Origin: Saxidomus purpurata
Lineage: Eukaryota; Mollusca; Bivalvia; Venerida; Veneridae
Reading direction: 5' to 3'
Assembly (NCBI GenBank): GCA_022818135.1
Contig: JAFMSR010000002.1
Span: 48,027,706 to 48,091,705, forward strand
DNA: 64,000 nucleotides
Part shown: one piece after another, positions 33,535 to 46,236 of the stretch
How the letters are laid out: each line of letters opens with the position of its first letter
Numbering within the stretch: the stretch's first letter is position 1
The notes under the pieces: generated by a model
Database searches by the model: none
The model's input: the letters and a program-made list of their open reading frames with translations, nothing else
Told to the model about the DNA's origin: nothing
Made by a program: the position numbers and the translations under genes

Positions 33535-35860
33535 ATGAAATAAGGCACTGCCTAGAATGGGGATTTATCCACACATATGCTCATGACCTGAATGCTTTTA
33601 GTACCGTCATAACAGGTCCCTATAATACTGACTTACTGTTAAAATTTTGACCTGTAGTGTTATCAAGGAAATGTTTAAGAACAGACGTCAGGCAGATTTG
33701 AACCAGAGTCGCCTTATAACTTAGATATGTTTCAAGCACAACACTATAGGCATTTGTTGCTCTTACAATCTGAGCTATCCGACTTCTATCGCTGGCAGCA
33801 ATTCAGTGTTTTCCTACAGAAAGAATTATATTCATCATGCCTTCACTCTGAAAATTGTCTGATAAAGCCTGTCTGAGAACAGCAAGTCAGTGACATGAGA
33901 ACAAATTTCCTTGATTAAGGATATGATGAAGTCCGAGGACATCAGATTTTTACGTTTTGCCGGACTACTTCCACTATGTTTATATTGGTAACAACACTAC
34001 CAAAAAGAAGATAAAAAATATACAAAAACCTTTGCTATTTATTTGCAGAAAATTTTTCAGATTTTCTACAGCTCATTTATAAATCAATTTGTTTCATAAC
34101 TAAAACAGTCAATATAAATTTAACATGTAAATTTCAGCAAAAAAAAAACAACAAAACAACAAAACACTGTACACCGTACAGCCAATAACGGTTGTGGAAA
34201 TTGACAAACCGGCCAGCTGGTCTTGGGTCAGCACAGTCCATTGTCAACATAATGGTTGAAATTCTGTTCATTTCAGGATGAGATTCACGGAAAAGCATTA
34301 TCATTTGATAGATGATCAAAGCTTTATTCCAAGAATTTACAGATTAAATTTATTTATTTCCACTGATAAAGAGTTTATGAATATGTACATGTACACTTTC
34401 TTATAAATTTCTTAATTATCTTAAAATCTCTGAAAAGTTATTCACAATCAAATTTCTTTGAGCAATATCTCCGAAAGGTTGTTCACAATCCACTCTATCA
34501 GAGTAAGCTCCACAGTTCATTAACCTGAAATTGAAAATACAAGTACAATTCATAACTTATCATTTAATATTAGAGTAACAAATTCCAAAAATTGTAACAC
34601 AAGCGGCTACTGTTCCTATATAAACATATGTGGAAAAGTCCGTATTTTATTTTATGATAAGGATTTTTCCTATGATGCAATCTGACTACAGTTCACGCTC
34701 TTCTGAAATTAAGCCTAGCGTTTTTGAGGAGATTATTTTAATCAGATTGTCCTATGATGTTGTGCCGTAAATGATGTAACGTATTTTAACAAGCCTGTCA
34801 AATCACATTTCGCATATGAGTTCAATAAAGTTTGGAAAGTATCTCATTTCGCATACGAGTTCAATAAAGTTTGGATAGTTTTCAAAGAAAATAATGTAAC
34901 AGTATTAGAATCGAAACAATAATTTGCGTGTCGGAGCAATAATTTGTTCCGTAAATTTTATCGTTGAATAAAAAACAGTCGTTTGGATTTGAAAAGTTAA
35001 ATCACAAGTGATTTAATAACTACGCACCCAAACTCACCGACTGTATTTTATTCGATGATAAAATACAGGGAGACAGATTATAGCTTTAAGTTAAATAAAA
35101 AGTGTACAATTGTATAAAATAGTTATTTCAGCTAAGGCAATATAAAATTGACTGAGCGCGAAACAAAACAACACACCGAATACAGCAGTGGTGATTCCAG
35201 TAAGGTTGCCCCTCATATGTGGTCCTCTTGGGATGGGCCTGAGCCAGTATACAGTACTGTAATGTATGCAGCTTAGTGTGCACATGGATTTATTCGCGAT
35301 TTGGACCTATATTTTGGCACCTAGAATAACACCATCTTGGGAATCAACGCCAAAAAAAGGAGTCGAAATTACAAACATTGGCATGCTAATAATTTATAAT
35401 TAAAATGACTGGAAAAGTTGATAAGTGTTGCACCCCACTTAAATAGAATGTAACCATTCATCTAGAATACCATACATTAGGGACTCCAAACACGTCGCTA
35501 CCAAACCATACAAATGTGTTCAAAGCATTTGAAACTATAAAATATCTGTAGTTACATTTCACTACAAAAGCAAGAAACCCCGTTCAAAATCAAATATTTT
35601 ATTTTGTAAGCAGATCTATCAGAAGGCTAAATTTGGTCGTCACAAAACTCTACATTCTCACAATAGATTCTATTTTTTAAAAGTTTGACCAGAGTCATTT
35701 TAATAAACACCCACCTACAACGTAATTCTCCGTGCTGACACCAAATGTTGTAACTGATGTGATGTAACTGCTCGATCTCGATTTATTTCCAATTTCATAA
35801 AATGAATAGCTACGTTGTTGTTGTCATTGATTAACAAAAATAAACAGATGACAGGAATTA
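33535..35860 (-). repeat. Module copy M3, diverged
   Basis: Same orientation as M2, with segments missing. It keeps GGCACTGCCTAGAATGGGGA at the start, a tRNA-like stretch (33680-33785 minus: TAGCTCAGATTGTAAGAG, GGTTCAAATC), and the exon-like parts. Exon 3 (from 34524, minus) keeps an open frame with LMNCGAYSDRVDCEQPFGD, parallel to M1. Exon 2 (about 35160-35340) is decayed. The amino-acid parallel between M1 and M3 supports a once-coding frame. Confidence 0.65.
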
Positions 35861-36189
35861 CGTCAGTGTGGTTGGCTGTGACGTATATGTCTGATAAAGT
35901 AACCCAGAATCCTTTTCGTAAGCCATGAAATCTGCAAGCACGCATGCGCAATCTACTTTCATGGCGATTTCCATTGTTGCGAAAACCCGGAAGTCATCAA
36001 AAATAATTGACTTACTATATGCAAATAACGATAAGACGAATAAGAAAACACGGGCTTTACCGCCTCGGGGATTTCTCCGGCGCTTTGCGCCGGGATAAAG
36101 CCCCTATCATATAATATGAAAACAGGCAATACCTATATCGGGCGAAAGCATAAGGTGTCAAACTCCTCACTATGGCTCTGTTCTAATAA
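35861..36189. other. Non-coding with repeat blocks
   Basis: TTTCTCCGGCGCTTTGCGCC at about 36076-36095 and ATATGAAAACAGGCAATACC, then TATCGGGCGAAAGCATAAGG at 36115-36155 match the block at 14869-14990 (the first reversed). Confidence 0.6.
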
Positions 36190-37150
36190 TATGAAAGAAG
36201 GCACTGCTTAGAATGGGGATTTATCTGACAACGGGTGTTAGTGTTTACGTCAGACTGCACTGTGACTGCAGTTTCGTCTAACTGAATGTTTGTAGCAAAC
36301 TTGAAGTGTTTTCGTCTTAGCAAGATTAATGAAAGTTGAATGAAAATAGTGGCCTGTAGAGTGTGCAATTTATTTATCAGGTCACTGCGACCTTGACCTT
36401 TTACCCCAAAAGAATAGGGATCATCTTCATGTTGCAGGAAACCTTTTGAGCAAGTTGAATGAAAATATTGATCAGTAGAATGTTATCAGGAAACTCCATT
36501 GACCTTTGACTCTAATACAAAAGGGATCGTCTCCGGTTGCAGGCGACCTTCTGAGCAAGTTTCAGGAAATTCAAATGATAATTGTAACTAGAAGAGTGTT
36601 ATCAAGGGAAGTTTTGCGGACAGACGGACATATTTGAACCAGTCTCCCTATAGCCAGATATGTATCAAGCACAATATTATGGACCTGGGTTGCTCTGATC
36701 AGCTGTGCTATCTGACCTTTATCTTTGGCAGCAATTCAGTGTTTTCTTGTACACAGAATTATATTTATCATTCCATTACTATGACAACTGTTTGATAAAG
36801 CCATTGCCCTGTCAAACGCTGAGAACAGCAACCTTTCTCGGTCAGTGACATGAAAACAATTTTCCTTGTTTAAACCTATGATAAAGTCTGAGGTCATCAA
36901 GTTCTCAAACTGTTTGCCGTTTGATTTTGCAATGTTTATATTGGTCACAGCATTTTTTTAAAAATAATAAATAAGAAAAGACGACAAGAAACAATGATTT
37001 AAAAAGCTACTTTTCCTCTTTTTATTTCTGAATTTTCACATTTTCTGCAGATCGTTTATAAATTAATTTGTTTAACAACTAAAGCAAATATAAATTAAGC
37101 ATGAAAATTTCAGTGAAAGAAAACAACAAAAAATCTTACAAGTAAACAAA
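36190..37150 (-). repeat. Module copy M4, truncated
   Basis: The least interrupted copy of the module's outer part: GGCACTGCTTAGAATGGGGA, GTTTTCGTCTTAGCAAG, AGGTCACTGCGACCT (36379-36393; one mismatch from the palindrome perfect in M1), a decayed tRNA-like stretch near 36620-36725, and ATTTAAAAAGCTACTTTTCC. It breaks off where the 165-bp repeat element begins, before the exon region. Confidence 0.7.
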
Positions 37151-37151
37151 A

Positions 37152-38320
37152 CAAGAGGGCCATTATGGTCCTATATCGCTCACCTGACTACCATTGGCTA
37201 TAATACAAGGGCTCATCATTCTTACATAATTCTTAGAGGTCCACTACACAATACTAAGTAACATTCCAAACATTTTTTTTAAAGTTTTCCCTATATAAGC
37301 CTATGTGAAATCAAGTGCTTTCCCCCCTTCCCGGGAAGGGTTAATTTTGACCTGGGGGTCATGATTTGAACAATCTTGGGAGAAGTCCAATAAGCATTTT
37401 TACATGCCAAATATCTAAGCTCTAGGTCTTGTGGTTTCAGAGAAGAAGATTTTTTAAGTTTTTCCTATATAAAGCCTATGCAAAACTAAGTGACCATCCG
37501 TGCGGGGTCAATTTTGACCCGGGAGTCATAATTTGATCAATCTTGGTAGAGGTCCACTAGACAATGCTACATGCCAATGTAAAACTAAGTGACCCCCGTG
37601 CGGGTTCAATTTTGATTCGGGGGTCATAATTTGAACAATCTTGACAGAGGTCCACTAGACAATGCTACATACCAAATATCTAAGCTCTAGGCCTTGTGGT
37701 TTCAGAGAAGAAGATTTTTAAAGTTTTTCCTATATAAAGCCTATGTAAAACTAAGTGACCATCCGTGCGGGGTCAATTTTGACCCGGGGGTCATAATTTG
37801 ATCAATCTTGGTAGAGGTCCACTAGACAATGCTACATACCAAATATCTAAGCTCAAGGCCTTGTCCTTTCAAAGAAGAAGATTTTTTAAGTTTTTCCTAT
37901 ATAAAGCCTATGCAAAACTAAGTGACCACCCGCGCGGGGTCAATTTTGACCCGGGGGTCATAATTTGAACAATCTTGGTAGAGGTCTACTAGACAATGCT
38001 ACATGCCAAATATCTAAGCTCTAGGCCTTGTGGTTTCAGAGAAGAAGATTTTTTAAGTTTTTCCTATTTGTTGCCATAGCAACCAGAGTTTTGCATGGAA
38101 TGGAATTCTTTGAACAACTTTGATAGAGCTTCATACAAGGAACATCCCTGCAAAGTTCCATCAACATTGGCCCAGTGGTTTCAGAGGAGATGTCGTTTGA
38201 AGGAAATGGTGGACCGACGGACGGACGGACGACGTACGACGGACAACGTACGACGGACCCCGGACGGAAAGCGTTCCTAATAGCTCACTCTGGCACTTTG
38301 TGCCAGGTGAGTTAAAAATA
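37152..38320. mobile_element. Repeat element with ~165-bp internal tandem units
   Basis: Starts AAGAGGGCCATTATGGTCCT with CGCTCACCTG and ends TGCCAGGTGAGTTAAAAA after an ACGGACGGACGGACG tract, giving short inverted ends. Four to five units (AACTAAGTGACC, GGGGTCAATTTTGACCCGGG, CTAAGCTCTAGGCCTTGTGG) repeat every 165-168 bp, one shortened near 37570. A smaller relative of the end (ACGGACGGACGGACG then AGCTCACTATGGCCAGGTGA) lies at 38650-38710. No gene. Confidence 0.75.
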
Positions 38321-39848
38321 ACGATCAATTGAAATGCTGGAAATTCTTCGAACTTCCCGCAGTGGTTACTTCCCCTTACAGTATACGGTAATAGAGCGGA
38401 ATCGCTGTGAGGGGTTTGACACCTTATGATTTAGCCCGTTATAGGTAGTGCCTATTTTCATATTATTTACACATATATGTGTACAGACTGTGTTGTTCAG
38501 AGACAATAGATCCAGTACTTTCAATCAAGGGCTGATCCCATAGAGTCAATAATCGAACTCATCCGAGGTCTTATGGCCATATACATTGCATTCAAGTTGT
38601 ATTATGACTGTAAAATGTAAATGCTAGAGTGTAAACAAACTGATGTGAACGGACGGACGGACGACGGACATTCAACGATCCTAAAAGCTCACTATGGCCA
38701 GGTGAGCTAAACAATATGTCCTAGTATACCATTCGGTAACAACAGTAACAAGAATTATCTTAAAAAGATGGTCGGCGCAATTTTGAGTATATGAGACTAT
38801 AATTATAGTAAAAATCCTGTCGAGTTTAATTGTATGCAGTCAGAAGGCGCCAAATGTCACAGGGTGAGAAAAAGTGTGCATCCTCACCGGGACGGGGTTG
38901 AAAAGTTACCAGGCGAGCCTAAATGCGGGGCGGGCGGGGGGTCACTGCTGAAAATAAAAGAAACAAGAAATTTTACTGACCCTGTTTTTTATAGAGAATA
39001 ACATATTGCTAGTTAATTTCTTGAAAATAATGATGGGTCGATGACTTAACTGTTTTGCAATGTTAATCGTTATTGATACACTACCAAAGTGAGATGCTTA
39101 TTGCAGAATTAGCTAAAATTCGGGTATCGTAAACTTTTATGTATGTGATGTGTATTTCAGAATAGGTATCAATTTTCCATGATATAGGTCACACTTTAGG
39201 ATGAAAAATTAGGAACAGTGGTATTTTGTCATCATCTGAATAAATATTATGCTCATTATCAATACCTCACCCACTTTAAAAAAAAAAATTGATAAACGAT
39301 TTTGTCATGATAAATGAATAACAAGGTTTTTGAGATATTTTGACTACAGTTTGATTCGGACCTTTGTTTTAGAATGCAAAAATAAAAAGTGGGGGTCAAT
39401 GTGCATACAAGAAAAGAAATCAGTAAAACTGACACAAATTGTGTTAAGACGTCGACGAGCTTTAAGATATTACGGCATAGGTCTGTAACAAAGAACTGTA
39501 ACATGAACTTGTTATTACTGTGCTTTTATATTTTGATAATTCTTCTTGTAATGAAGTTTGAATTAAGTAAATATCTAAAACAATTTTTGAGAAATGACTA
39601 TTTTTGTACCCCTGCTTCCATTTTGGCATATGGCAATCAATTTCGCCACAAAATGTGAGGTCACTAAAATATTCCTATTGTGTCTGAGTTTATAACTGCA
39701 TAATTGTTTTTCCAGTTAAATTATAATTTTTGAAATATAACAAATTAAAATTTCCGGAAGTGCAAAAATCCAAAACCTCACCAATGACCCCCCTTAATAC
39801 GGCTGCGCCGAAAAGTCTGTCTAATATACCATGCGGTAACAACAGTAA
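38321..39848. other. Non-coding with repeat fragments
   Basis: CCGCAGTGGTTACTTCCCCT at 38348, a reversed GGTAGTGCCTATTTTCATAT at 38438, a fragment of the 1.55 kb repeat (GACTGTGTTGTTCAGAGACA) at 38485, and two ATACCATTCGGTAACAACAG-type motifs (38718, 39827). The ORFs at 39259-39658 lie on both strands without domain features. Confidence 0.5.
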
Positions 39849-41409
39849 TCAAAGGACTGAAAGTGCTGGAGGATCGATTGTCTCTGAACAACACAGTCTG
39901 CACACATACATGTGTAAATATCAGGACAACATAGACTGTACACATATATGTGTGAATATCAGGACAACCCTTGCACAAGTTGTAAACTGGTAACACAACT
40001 GTCCACAAATTTTGACCTTTCACCATTTGTGTAAACTTTACTTTTGAGATAGGAACCCATGTGCTTATATTATGTCATTCATTGACTATGTTCAACTACC
40101 CTATGAAGTATTAAGCTGTGAATCGTAACTGAGAAATAGATTTCGACAAAACTGAACTGAAAATTTATGGTTTGAACAACTTTAAATGTCATTCAAAAGT
40201 TATGGGATATGCCCATAAGGTTGATTGTATTGTGCGAATTAATTCGGATTTAATGTCGCACTCAACAGCTAAGGTCATATTGCAACTTCCGGCTTTCATG
40301 GAGGAGGAAGACCCTGGGTGCCAATTCCCTGTATCATAATTTGGGGGTCATTTAGAAATTCCGAGGGTCATACCCTTTATTGTAAAAAAAGGGCATGACT
40401 ATGTGTTAAAGAAGTTTTATTCAGTTTACTTCTGTAAAACTGCATGTGATACATCACAAAATGGTGGGTAATCAAAGGGTTGGCAAGACAACAGGTGTTT
40501 CTCTTTGGATGCTTTCCATTTTGTCACTGCATCTCAAAAGTCAAATTTGTCCACAAAGCGAATTTTTCATAAGTGCATTCAACCATAGACATTAAACTTG
40601 GATATTATTTGCACACTTAAACCCCTTTCAATAGTGACAGTCTGATCGAAATGACTACAAAATGATCATTAAAATCACTCAGAAAGACGTTTCTGTTTCC
40701 CGTATTAAGGTTCGTCGACCATCTCTTGTTGTGCGTCTACGATCTATGATGACGGTATCATAGGAATCAACACACACAAAAACGCAATGGTACAAAATTC
40801 GGGTAGATCCGAAATCAGACGACATCGACGACGCAATAGGGTCAAAATTAGACATATCCCTTACCGGAAGCGTATTTTATCAACAATTTATCTTGCATTT
40901 CGAAATGTTTTGAGAGGTTTTGAAATGTTGTTTTTGTAGTAATTTCATCATACACATTTTAATTGCGTCATAGAAGTCGCTCTTTGCTATTTCTGTTGCG
41001 TCATTGACAAAATGAGTGCGTCAAAACCGCAGAAAACGCGCTCTCGCGGAACACTGAATTTAGTGTATCCGGTGTAGCGATACGTATTTCACGGGTCTTA
41101 CATTTCTCATGTCACACCGGTCTGACGATAAAAACCGCGTAGGAAAATAGTTCTATACAGAACAGATACCTCGTTGATTTAAGTTACAAATTATAAGAAA
41201 AACAACAACATAGATCTAATATTATGCTATTCTGTAATGTTTTGATATTATTTAGATCTGTTACTATATAATTTTTAAAACAGAGGACAGTAATATAGAA
41301 CTACTTTTCGGTCGTATTCGACAAAAAATTGTGTTAAGAGTTCGGCCGTAAGGGTCTGAAATACTCTGTTAACTTTGGATACGATTGAATAAATCCAATC
41401 GATCCAAAA
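39849..41409 (+). repeat. 1.55 kb interspersed repeat, copy 2
   Basis: Full-length inverted counterpart of 13097-14637. It starts ATCAAAGGACTGAAAGTGCT and ends in the hairpin region CGATTGAATAAATCCAATCG. The plus-strand ORF equivalent to that in copy 1 begins near 40141 and meets a TAA near 40337. Related ATACCATxCGGTAA motifs flank both ends (39827 and 41430, 41461), which may mark an older host repeat. Confidence 0.8.
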
Positions 41410-41828
41410 ATCTGTCCTGGTATACCATTCAGTAATTACAGTAAAAATCTGCCCTGGTGTGCCATTCGGTAATAACAGTCAAATTCTGTTAAATCACAGA
41501 TCTGCATACGCAAAATACGTAACACAAATCAATAATGCGAATTATATATATTATACATAGTAATTAATTTCCTGGTTTTTCATATTTTCGTAAGGAAAAC
41601 AAAGAAAAATATATTGCAAAACGCGATTTAACAAACAAGTAGAGATTAAGACACTTCTTCGTGCGTTGTCCTGATTCAGGAAAAGAAAAAAAAACACAGC
41701 ACAAAACGTAACACCTGCATAAAACTGTTTTGAAGTGCTGATAGTACTGATTAACTGAAAATATATTGTAATGAAAGCTGTAAGTGGCCAACATATTTCT
41801 TTGCAAAAACACTCAAATGTTGCTGCAC
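41410..41828. other. Two 37-bp tandem units, then AT-rich DNA
   Basis: AATCTGxCCTGGTxTxCCATTC repeats at about 41409-41482. The rest, 41490-41828, is probably the 3' flank of the lipase exon. Confidence 0.5.
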
Positions 41829-42074
41829 CTACGCGGCAATATTGTTTATTTGTTTTATAAGATAAATAATGTCGTTATAGCAAGCACGTGGAGCATTTGT
41901 TGCCCAAGTGAAATCTAAATGTTCCCAATCGTCCACTGTCACGTGTCGGATTACATGATGTAGTTCTGATTCAAGTTTGCTGACATCAGACGGAACGGCT
42001 AACCAATCAGCGCCTCCAGAATACAATGCAGTTTTAACACTTATTTTTGATGGGATATAAGACGGCGGCGATGT
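41829..42074 (-). CDS. Terminal exon of an acid-lipase-family gene (partial)
   Basis: On the minus strand an acceptor TTTTTTCTTGCAG precedes an exon that reads to a TAG at 41831-41829. It encodes about 81 residues of the C-terminus of the lysosomal acid / gastric lipase family (alpha/beta hydrolase fold). SGGADWLA (catalytic Asp) and WEHLDFTW (catalytic His) are in order, with NDIIYLIKQ closing the chain. The Ser nucleophile exon (GxSxG) and other upstream exons would lie at higher coordinates; I find none in the window, so either the introns are long, the gene is split by the repeats that follow, or this is an isolated fragment. The exon shows no stop or frameshift. The product would be a secreted or lysosomal lipid esterase. 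Confidence 0.8.
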   Translation of the reverse strand, partial: TSPPSYIPSKISVKTALYSGGADWLAVPSDVSKLESELHHVIRHVTVDDWEHLDFTWATNAPRACYNDIIYLIKQINNIAA

Positions 42075-43318
42075 CTGCAAGAAAAAAGAGGTTTCAACTT
42101 GCGTTATGTCTGAAAAAATCGCAGTCATTAGTAAGCTTATACCCGTATTTTTGTCTTTTTACCTTATAAATGGGAGATAAAATATGAAGATCCGGAGAAA
42201 ATCATAAGATTATGCTTCAAAAGACAAAACAAAGCGATTAAAATCAAACTATTCTGTCCATTGCATGCAGGAATACTGTAAGCGATACTACTGTGTTGAT
42301 TCAAAGAAAACTTACATGTTGAATCAAATGTTTCTTTTAGCTATAACTTTCTTTCAAATATAAAAGAAATTTAAAACAAAGTCCTGACTAAGAAACAATT
42401 TGACAAATAACATTTAATAATTATACTAAATAAAGCAACAACCATCGACTGACTTGTTCAAACCACTGACAAAAACTTTATAAAACAGACAACGAATGTG
42501 CATATAAAAGGTTTTCATAGTTTCATAGCAAAACAACAACAACGATTTCCATTACAGCGTTAAAATTGATTGAGAAAGTGTCGTTTCTTCTGGATTTTGT
42601 TGTATTTCGGACAAACTTTATAACAGAGACATAATAAATTCATATTCTAGGTTCGTGTAAAGCAAATACTTGACTATCTGATTTACAATTTACTGTTTCT
42701 CATTTTCAGTGTATCATTTATGACTTAAAAAGAAACAAAAACATCTTCTTAAAAAGCTTTCAATAATATTACGCTCTTTCCGTTTTTTTCTTTAAGCATT
42801 AATTAAAATAAAGTTAACGCAGCAATATTATAATATGTTCTAAGCTATGTTCCATTAAAGTGATTCTTAGAGTATACAATACTTTTCCTACCTCAATCCT
42901 CACAAAATCGTTTTCAGTCAAAATGTTTGTAAACAAACCAACACACATTTTCACGACTACTGACAAGTCTCATTATTTAAAAGTGCATCCCCACCAACCA
43001 GTTAACTTTGGCTACCTGTCAGTTTATTGCTGTAAACCAGTCTGATAAAAATAGAAAGTGCATCCCGACCATTTAGTTATCTTTGGCTACCTGTCAGTTT
43101 ATTGTTGTTAGCCAGTCTGTCAGTGACTGTTCAGTGATACTTCCATTCAAAAACAAACTGAAGTGTGATTGTAAATTTTAAATTAAAAAAAATCGAGTCA
43201 TAGTAACGTAATGGATCCTGGATTACGGCGTTTTGACCGATATGGGTTTTTATACTGGCCGAACAATAAACGTTTTTAAACGTTTGGTTTACATCAGCAT
43301 AATGATTACAAGAAAACC
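42075..43318. other. Non-coding upstream of the lipase exon
   Basis: No further lipase exon is recognised. Two copies of a ~70-bp repeat (AAAGTGCATCCC, then CTTTGGCTACCTGTCAGTTT) lie at 42981-43040 and 43057-43128. Confidence 0.45.
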
Positions 43319-44155
43319 GTGATACAAAGTATCACAGCGGGCCAACAAACAAAACTGGCATGTAAATATTTTGGAAATATTGGTGATGGTTGATATTGAG
43401 TCATGCCCCAAAGAATTCAAGGAGACCAAGATTAACATCTGATATCAAGTTTGACATGTTGAATAGCAAACTTGAGGCTTCCAGCCCATAACGTTCAATT
43501 TTTCAATTGTTATTTTCATTAACTATATCCTTTCAATGATTTATATTCAAATTCTAAAATAAATTTACCGTCTAGTTAAAAAGATATATGAAATTTTATA
43601 CCCCTAGCCTCATCTTGTAAATAACTAACTGAACAGTATACCAGAAAGAATAATTTGTCAATATTCAGTAACCAATATATAGCAATTAAACATAATTTTG
43701 TTAATAACGTATTCAGTATACTTTAGTTTAACAACACATTCACTTATGAGCCTGCCCAAATGATAGTGATGCAGCTATGTTTACAAAGTTAAAAAACTAA
43801 TAAAAAAAGGTAAAGGGGTTTAAACTCAAAGAAAATGCAAATTTTATTAAGGGGCATCCATTCCACTCTGATGAATTTTGTTTTTATAATATTCTTAGCA
43901 TGATGGCAAAAAATGATGAACTTTTACCGTCTAGATTTTCAAAAAACAAGATCTAAAATCACCCATTATCCTAATTAGTTTAACATAAATGAATATTTTT
44001 ATGATTATTTGCCATAAAACATTTTAAAATGGTCTAAAAGTTGAAAATGATAAATAAAACAGACGATTTTTTTTTTAATTGGGTTCAGATGCAATTTAAA
44101 CTCGTAAAATTACAGCCTTAACCAATTACACTACGACGATCGACTACTTAGATAC
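43319..44155 (-). mobile_element. tRNA-headed element, copy b
   Basis: Terminal hairpin GTGATAC-AAA-GTATCAC at 43319-43335 followed on the minus strand by GGTTTTCTTGT. Then GCGGGCCAACAAACAAAACT. The tRNA-like head is at about 44085-44150 (GTGTAATTGGTTAAGG, TAATTTTACGAG). Shares two blocks with copy c (43336-43470 and 43970-44100) but has about 400 extra bases between them. Confidence 0.6.
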
Positions 44156-44561
44156 TGGAAAAATTGCTTTATATAAATCTATATAAAGAACGACAACTCT
44201 TGCATTTCTAGAAAAATAGACTGTGTCTACAGTTTTCATCTCAGAAGTACCTCAATTTTTCAATGAAGAGAGACGCATATATTCGATCTAGTGCTTAAAT
44301 CTCCATGCACCTTTTACGCATGGACCAATAAATATAGCTGCTGTGGCCCGCAATAATAATAATTATAATTATAATGATATCTTTATTTACTGAAGGTAAA
44401 CACATGAAGACATGCAAAACATTAACTTATTTTCAATATGGCTTTGAAAAACAAGAAACAATCCTGAAAAAATGGCAATTAGTCACACATGTTTCAGTTA
44501 AAAACATGTATAGTAACATGTTTTTCAAACATCAGCATTAATTAAATAATCGGCAGCAAAA

Positions 44562-45083
44562 TTACAGTAATATAAATTTTGGATTTTGAAGTTGCAATTG
44601 GAATTTCTTATAGCCCTGTTTAAAAGATATGACTGTTGTACAGTTTCTTATTTCGGTGGGCATCTTTTTCCAGACCTCATTGCTGCTGTAGTTAAATGTA
44701 TCTTTTAAATAATTTGCCCGTGGTTTCAATTGAATGAGTTCATTTCGTTCTGAAGAACGGAGTCTGTAAGTACTTTTACTTGAAAATGTTATCAAGTCTG
44801 ACATATAAATCGGTAAAAGCTGCTTTTTACATTTAAAAATAAGTAAGCCCATATGATATGCAATTCTGTGTTCAAACGAAAGCCAGTTTAATTCACGAAA
44901 CATATCCAAGGAACACGTTAAAACCAGCTTACTTAAGATAATCCTCGCAGCCCTTTTTTGAATCTTTAGAGTTTTGTTTACATCTGATTTAAAACTTATT
45001 ATTTTACCCCAAACTGTACAACGGTAGTCAAAACATAGCAATATGTATGCATTACCATACATCTTCTTCATATCATCAGAGAA
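44562..45083 (-). pseudogene. LINE ORF2 C-terminal region
   Basis: About 173 residues typical of the region after the reverse transcriptase in CR1/L2-like elements: YILLCFDYRCTVWG, LKIQKRAARIIL, FRELNWLSFEHRIAYHMGLL, YRLRSSERNEL, EVWKKMPTEIRN, ending near SFKQGYKKFQLQL. No catalytic domain remains here. Residues encoded upstream of 45083 in the same frame belong to the inserted repeat, not to the LINE. Confidence 0.8.
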
Positions 45084-45084
45084 G

Positions 45085-46236
45085 TAATCAAAGGACTGAA
45101 AGTGCTGGAGGGTCGATTGTCTCTGAACACATGTGTAAATATCAGGGCAACCCATGCATGATTAAAGTTATCAACAAACTGGAGACACAAATGTCCACAG
45201 AGTTTGACCTTTAACCATATGTGTAAACTTTACTTTTGATAGGAACCCATGTGCTTACCTTTTACATTCAGGGACAACATGTATGTTCAACTACCCTATA
45301 AAGTATCATAGCTGTGAATGGTAACTGAGAAGTGGATTTTTACAAACCTGAACTGAAAATTCAAAGTTTGCACAACTTTTAATGTCATTCAAAAGTTATG
45401 GGATTTGCCCATAGGGTTGAGTGTATTGTGTCAATAATACAAAATAAATTCCTATCCTAAATTGTAGGCAAAAACTGAACAATGAGCAAGATCAAAGAAG
45501 ACACAGAGTAAATTAATAACTGAACAAGAAAAACAGTGATACAAAGTATCACAGCGGGCCCACAAACAAAACTGACATGTAAATATTCTAGAATTTGGTG
45601 ATGATTGATGTTGAGGCATAGCCCCAAAAGAACCCAAGGAAACCAATTCTGGTTGTACAAGCAAAACCTGACACGACTACTGACTGAACTTTACTGTTAT
45701 TGAATAATATGTATACGGTATGTCTTATTAATATTATCCTTATAAGTTTGACATGAATGAAGTTTTCTATGATTATTTGCTGTAAAACATTTAAAATGGT
45801 TTAAAGTCTTAAAATTATAAGTAAAACAGAAGAAAAATGTAAAAAAAAACTGTATTAAATGGGTTTGGAACTCGCGTCCGCCGCAGTAAGTCAGCGCAAA
45901 TTCGATTTCCAGCATCTCTACCAACTGCTCTATGTCCGCCGAATATAGAGTTATTGGTAAAAAACGAGTTGTTATAAATTTGTATGTCCAAGTCGTTCGT
46001 TCGCGCATTAATAGTATTTACGATTAATTACACATTTAAAGAACAATAACGAAATAATATTATTCTATTCTGAAATGTTTTTAAATTATTTAGATTTATT
46101 ACTATATAATTTTGAAAACAGAAATCGCTATAATGCCTAACAACTGTTTATATGGAACTACTTGTTTGTATGTTGTGCGTTCGGCCGTAAGGGCGATATA
46201 CTCTGTTAACTTTAGGTCGATTTAACAATCGACCCG
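45085..46236 (+). repeat. 1.55 kb repeat, copy 3, with its own insertion
   Basis: 45085-45440 matches 39849-40230 and 46040-46236 matches the other end (GTTCGGCCGTAAGGG, then GTTAACTTT and a GGTCGATTTAACAATCGACC hairpin). The part between is replaced by tRNA-headed element c. It lies inside a LINE, so three insertions are nested. Confidence 0.75.
45536..45965 (-). mobile_element. tRNA-headed element, copy c
   Basis: Hairpin GTGATAC-AAA-GTATCAC at 45536-45552, minus-strand tail TGTTTTTCTTGT, then GCGGGCCCACAAACAAAACT. tRNA-like head at about 45880-45960 (TAGAGCAGTTGGTAGAG as A box, GCGAGTTCCAAACCC as degenerate B box). Confidence 0.6.
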
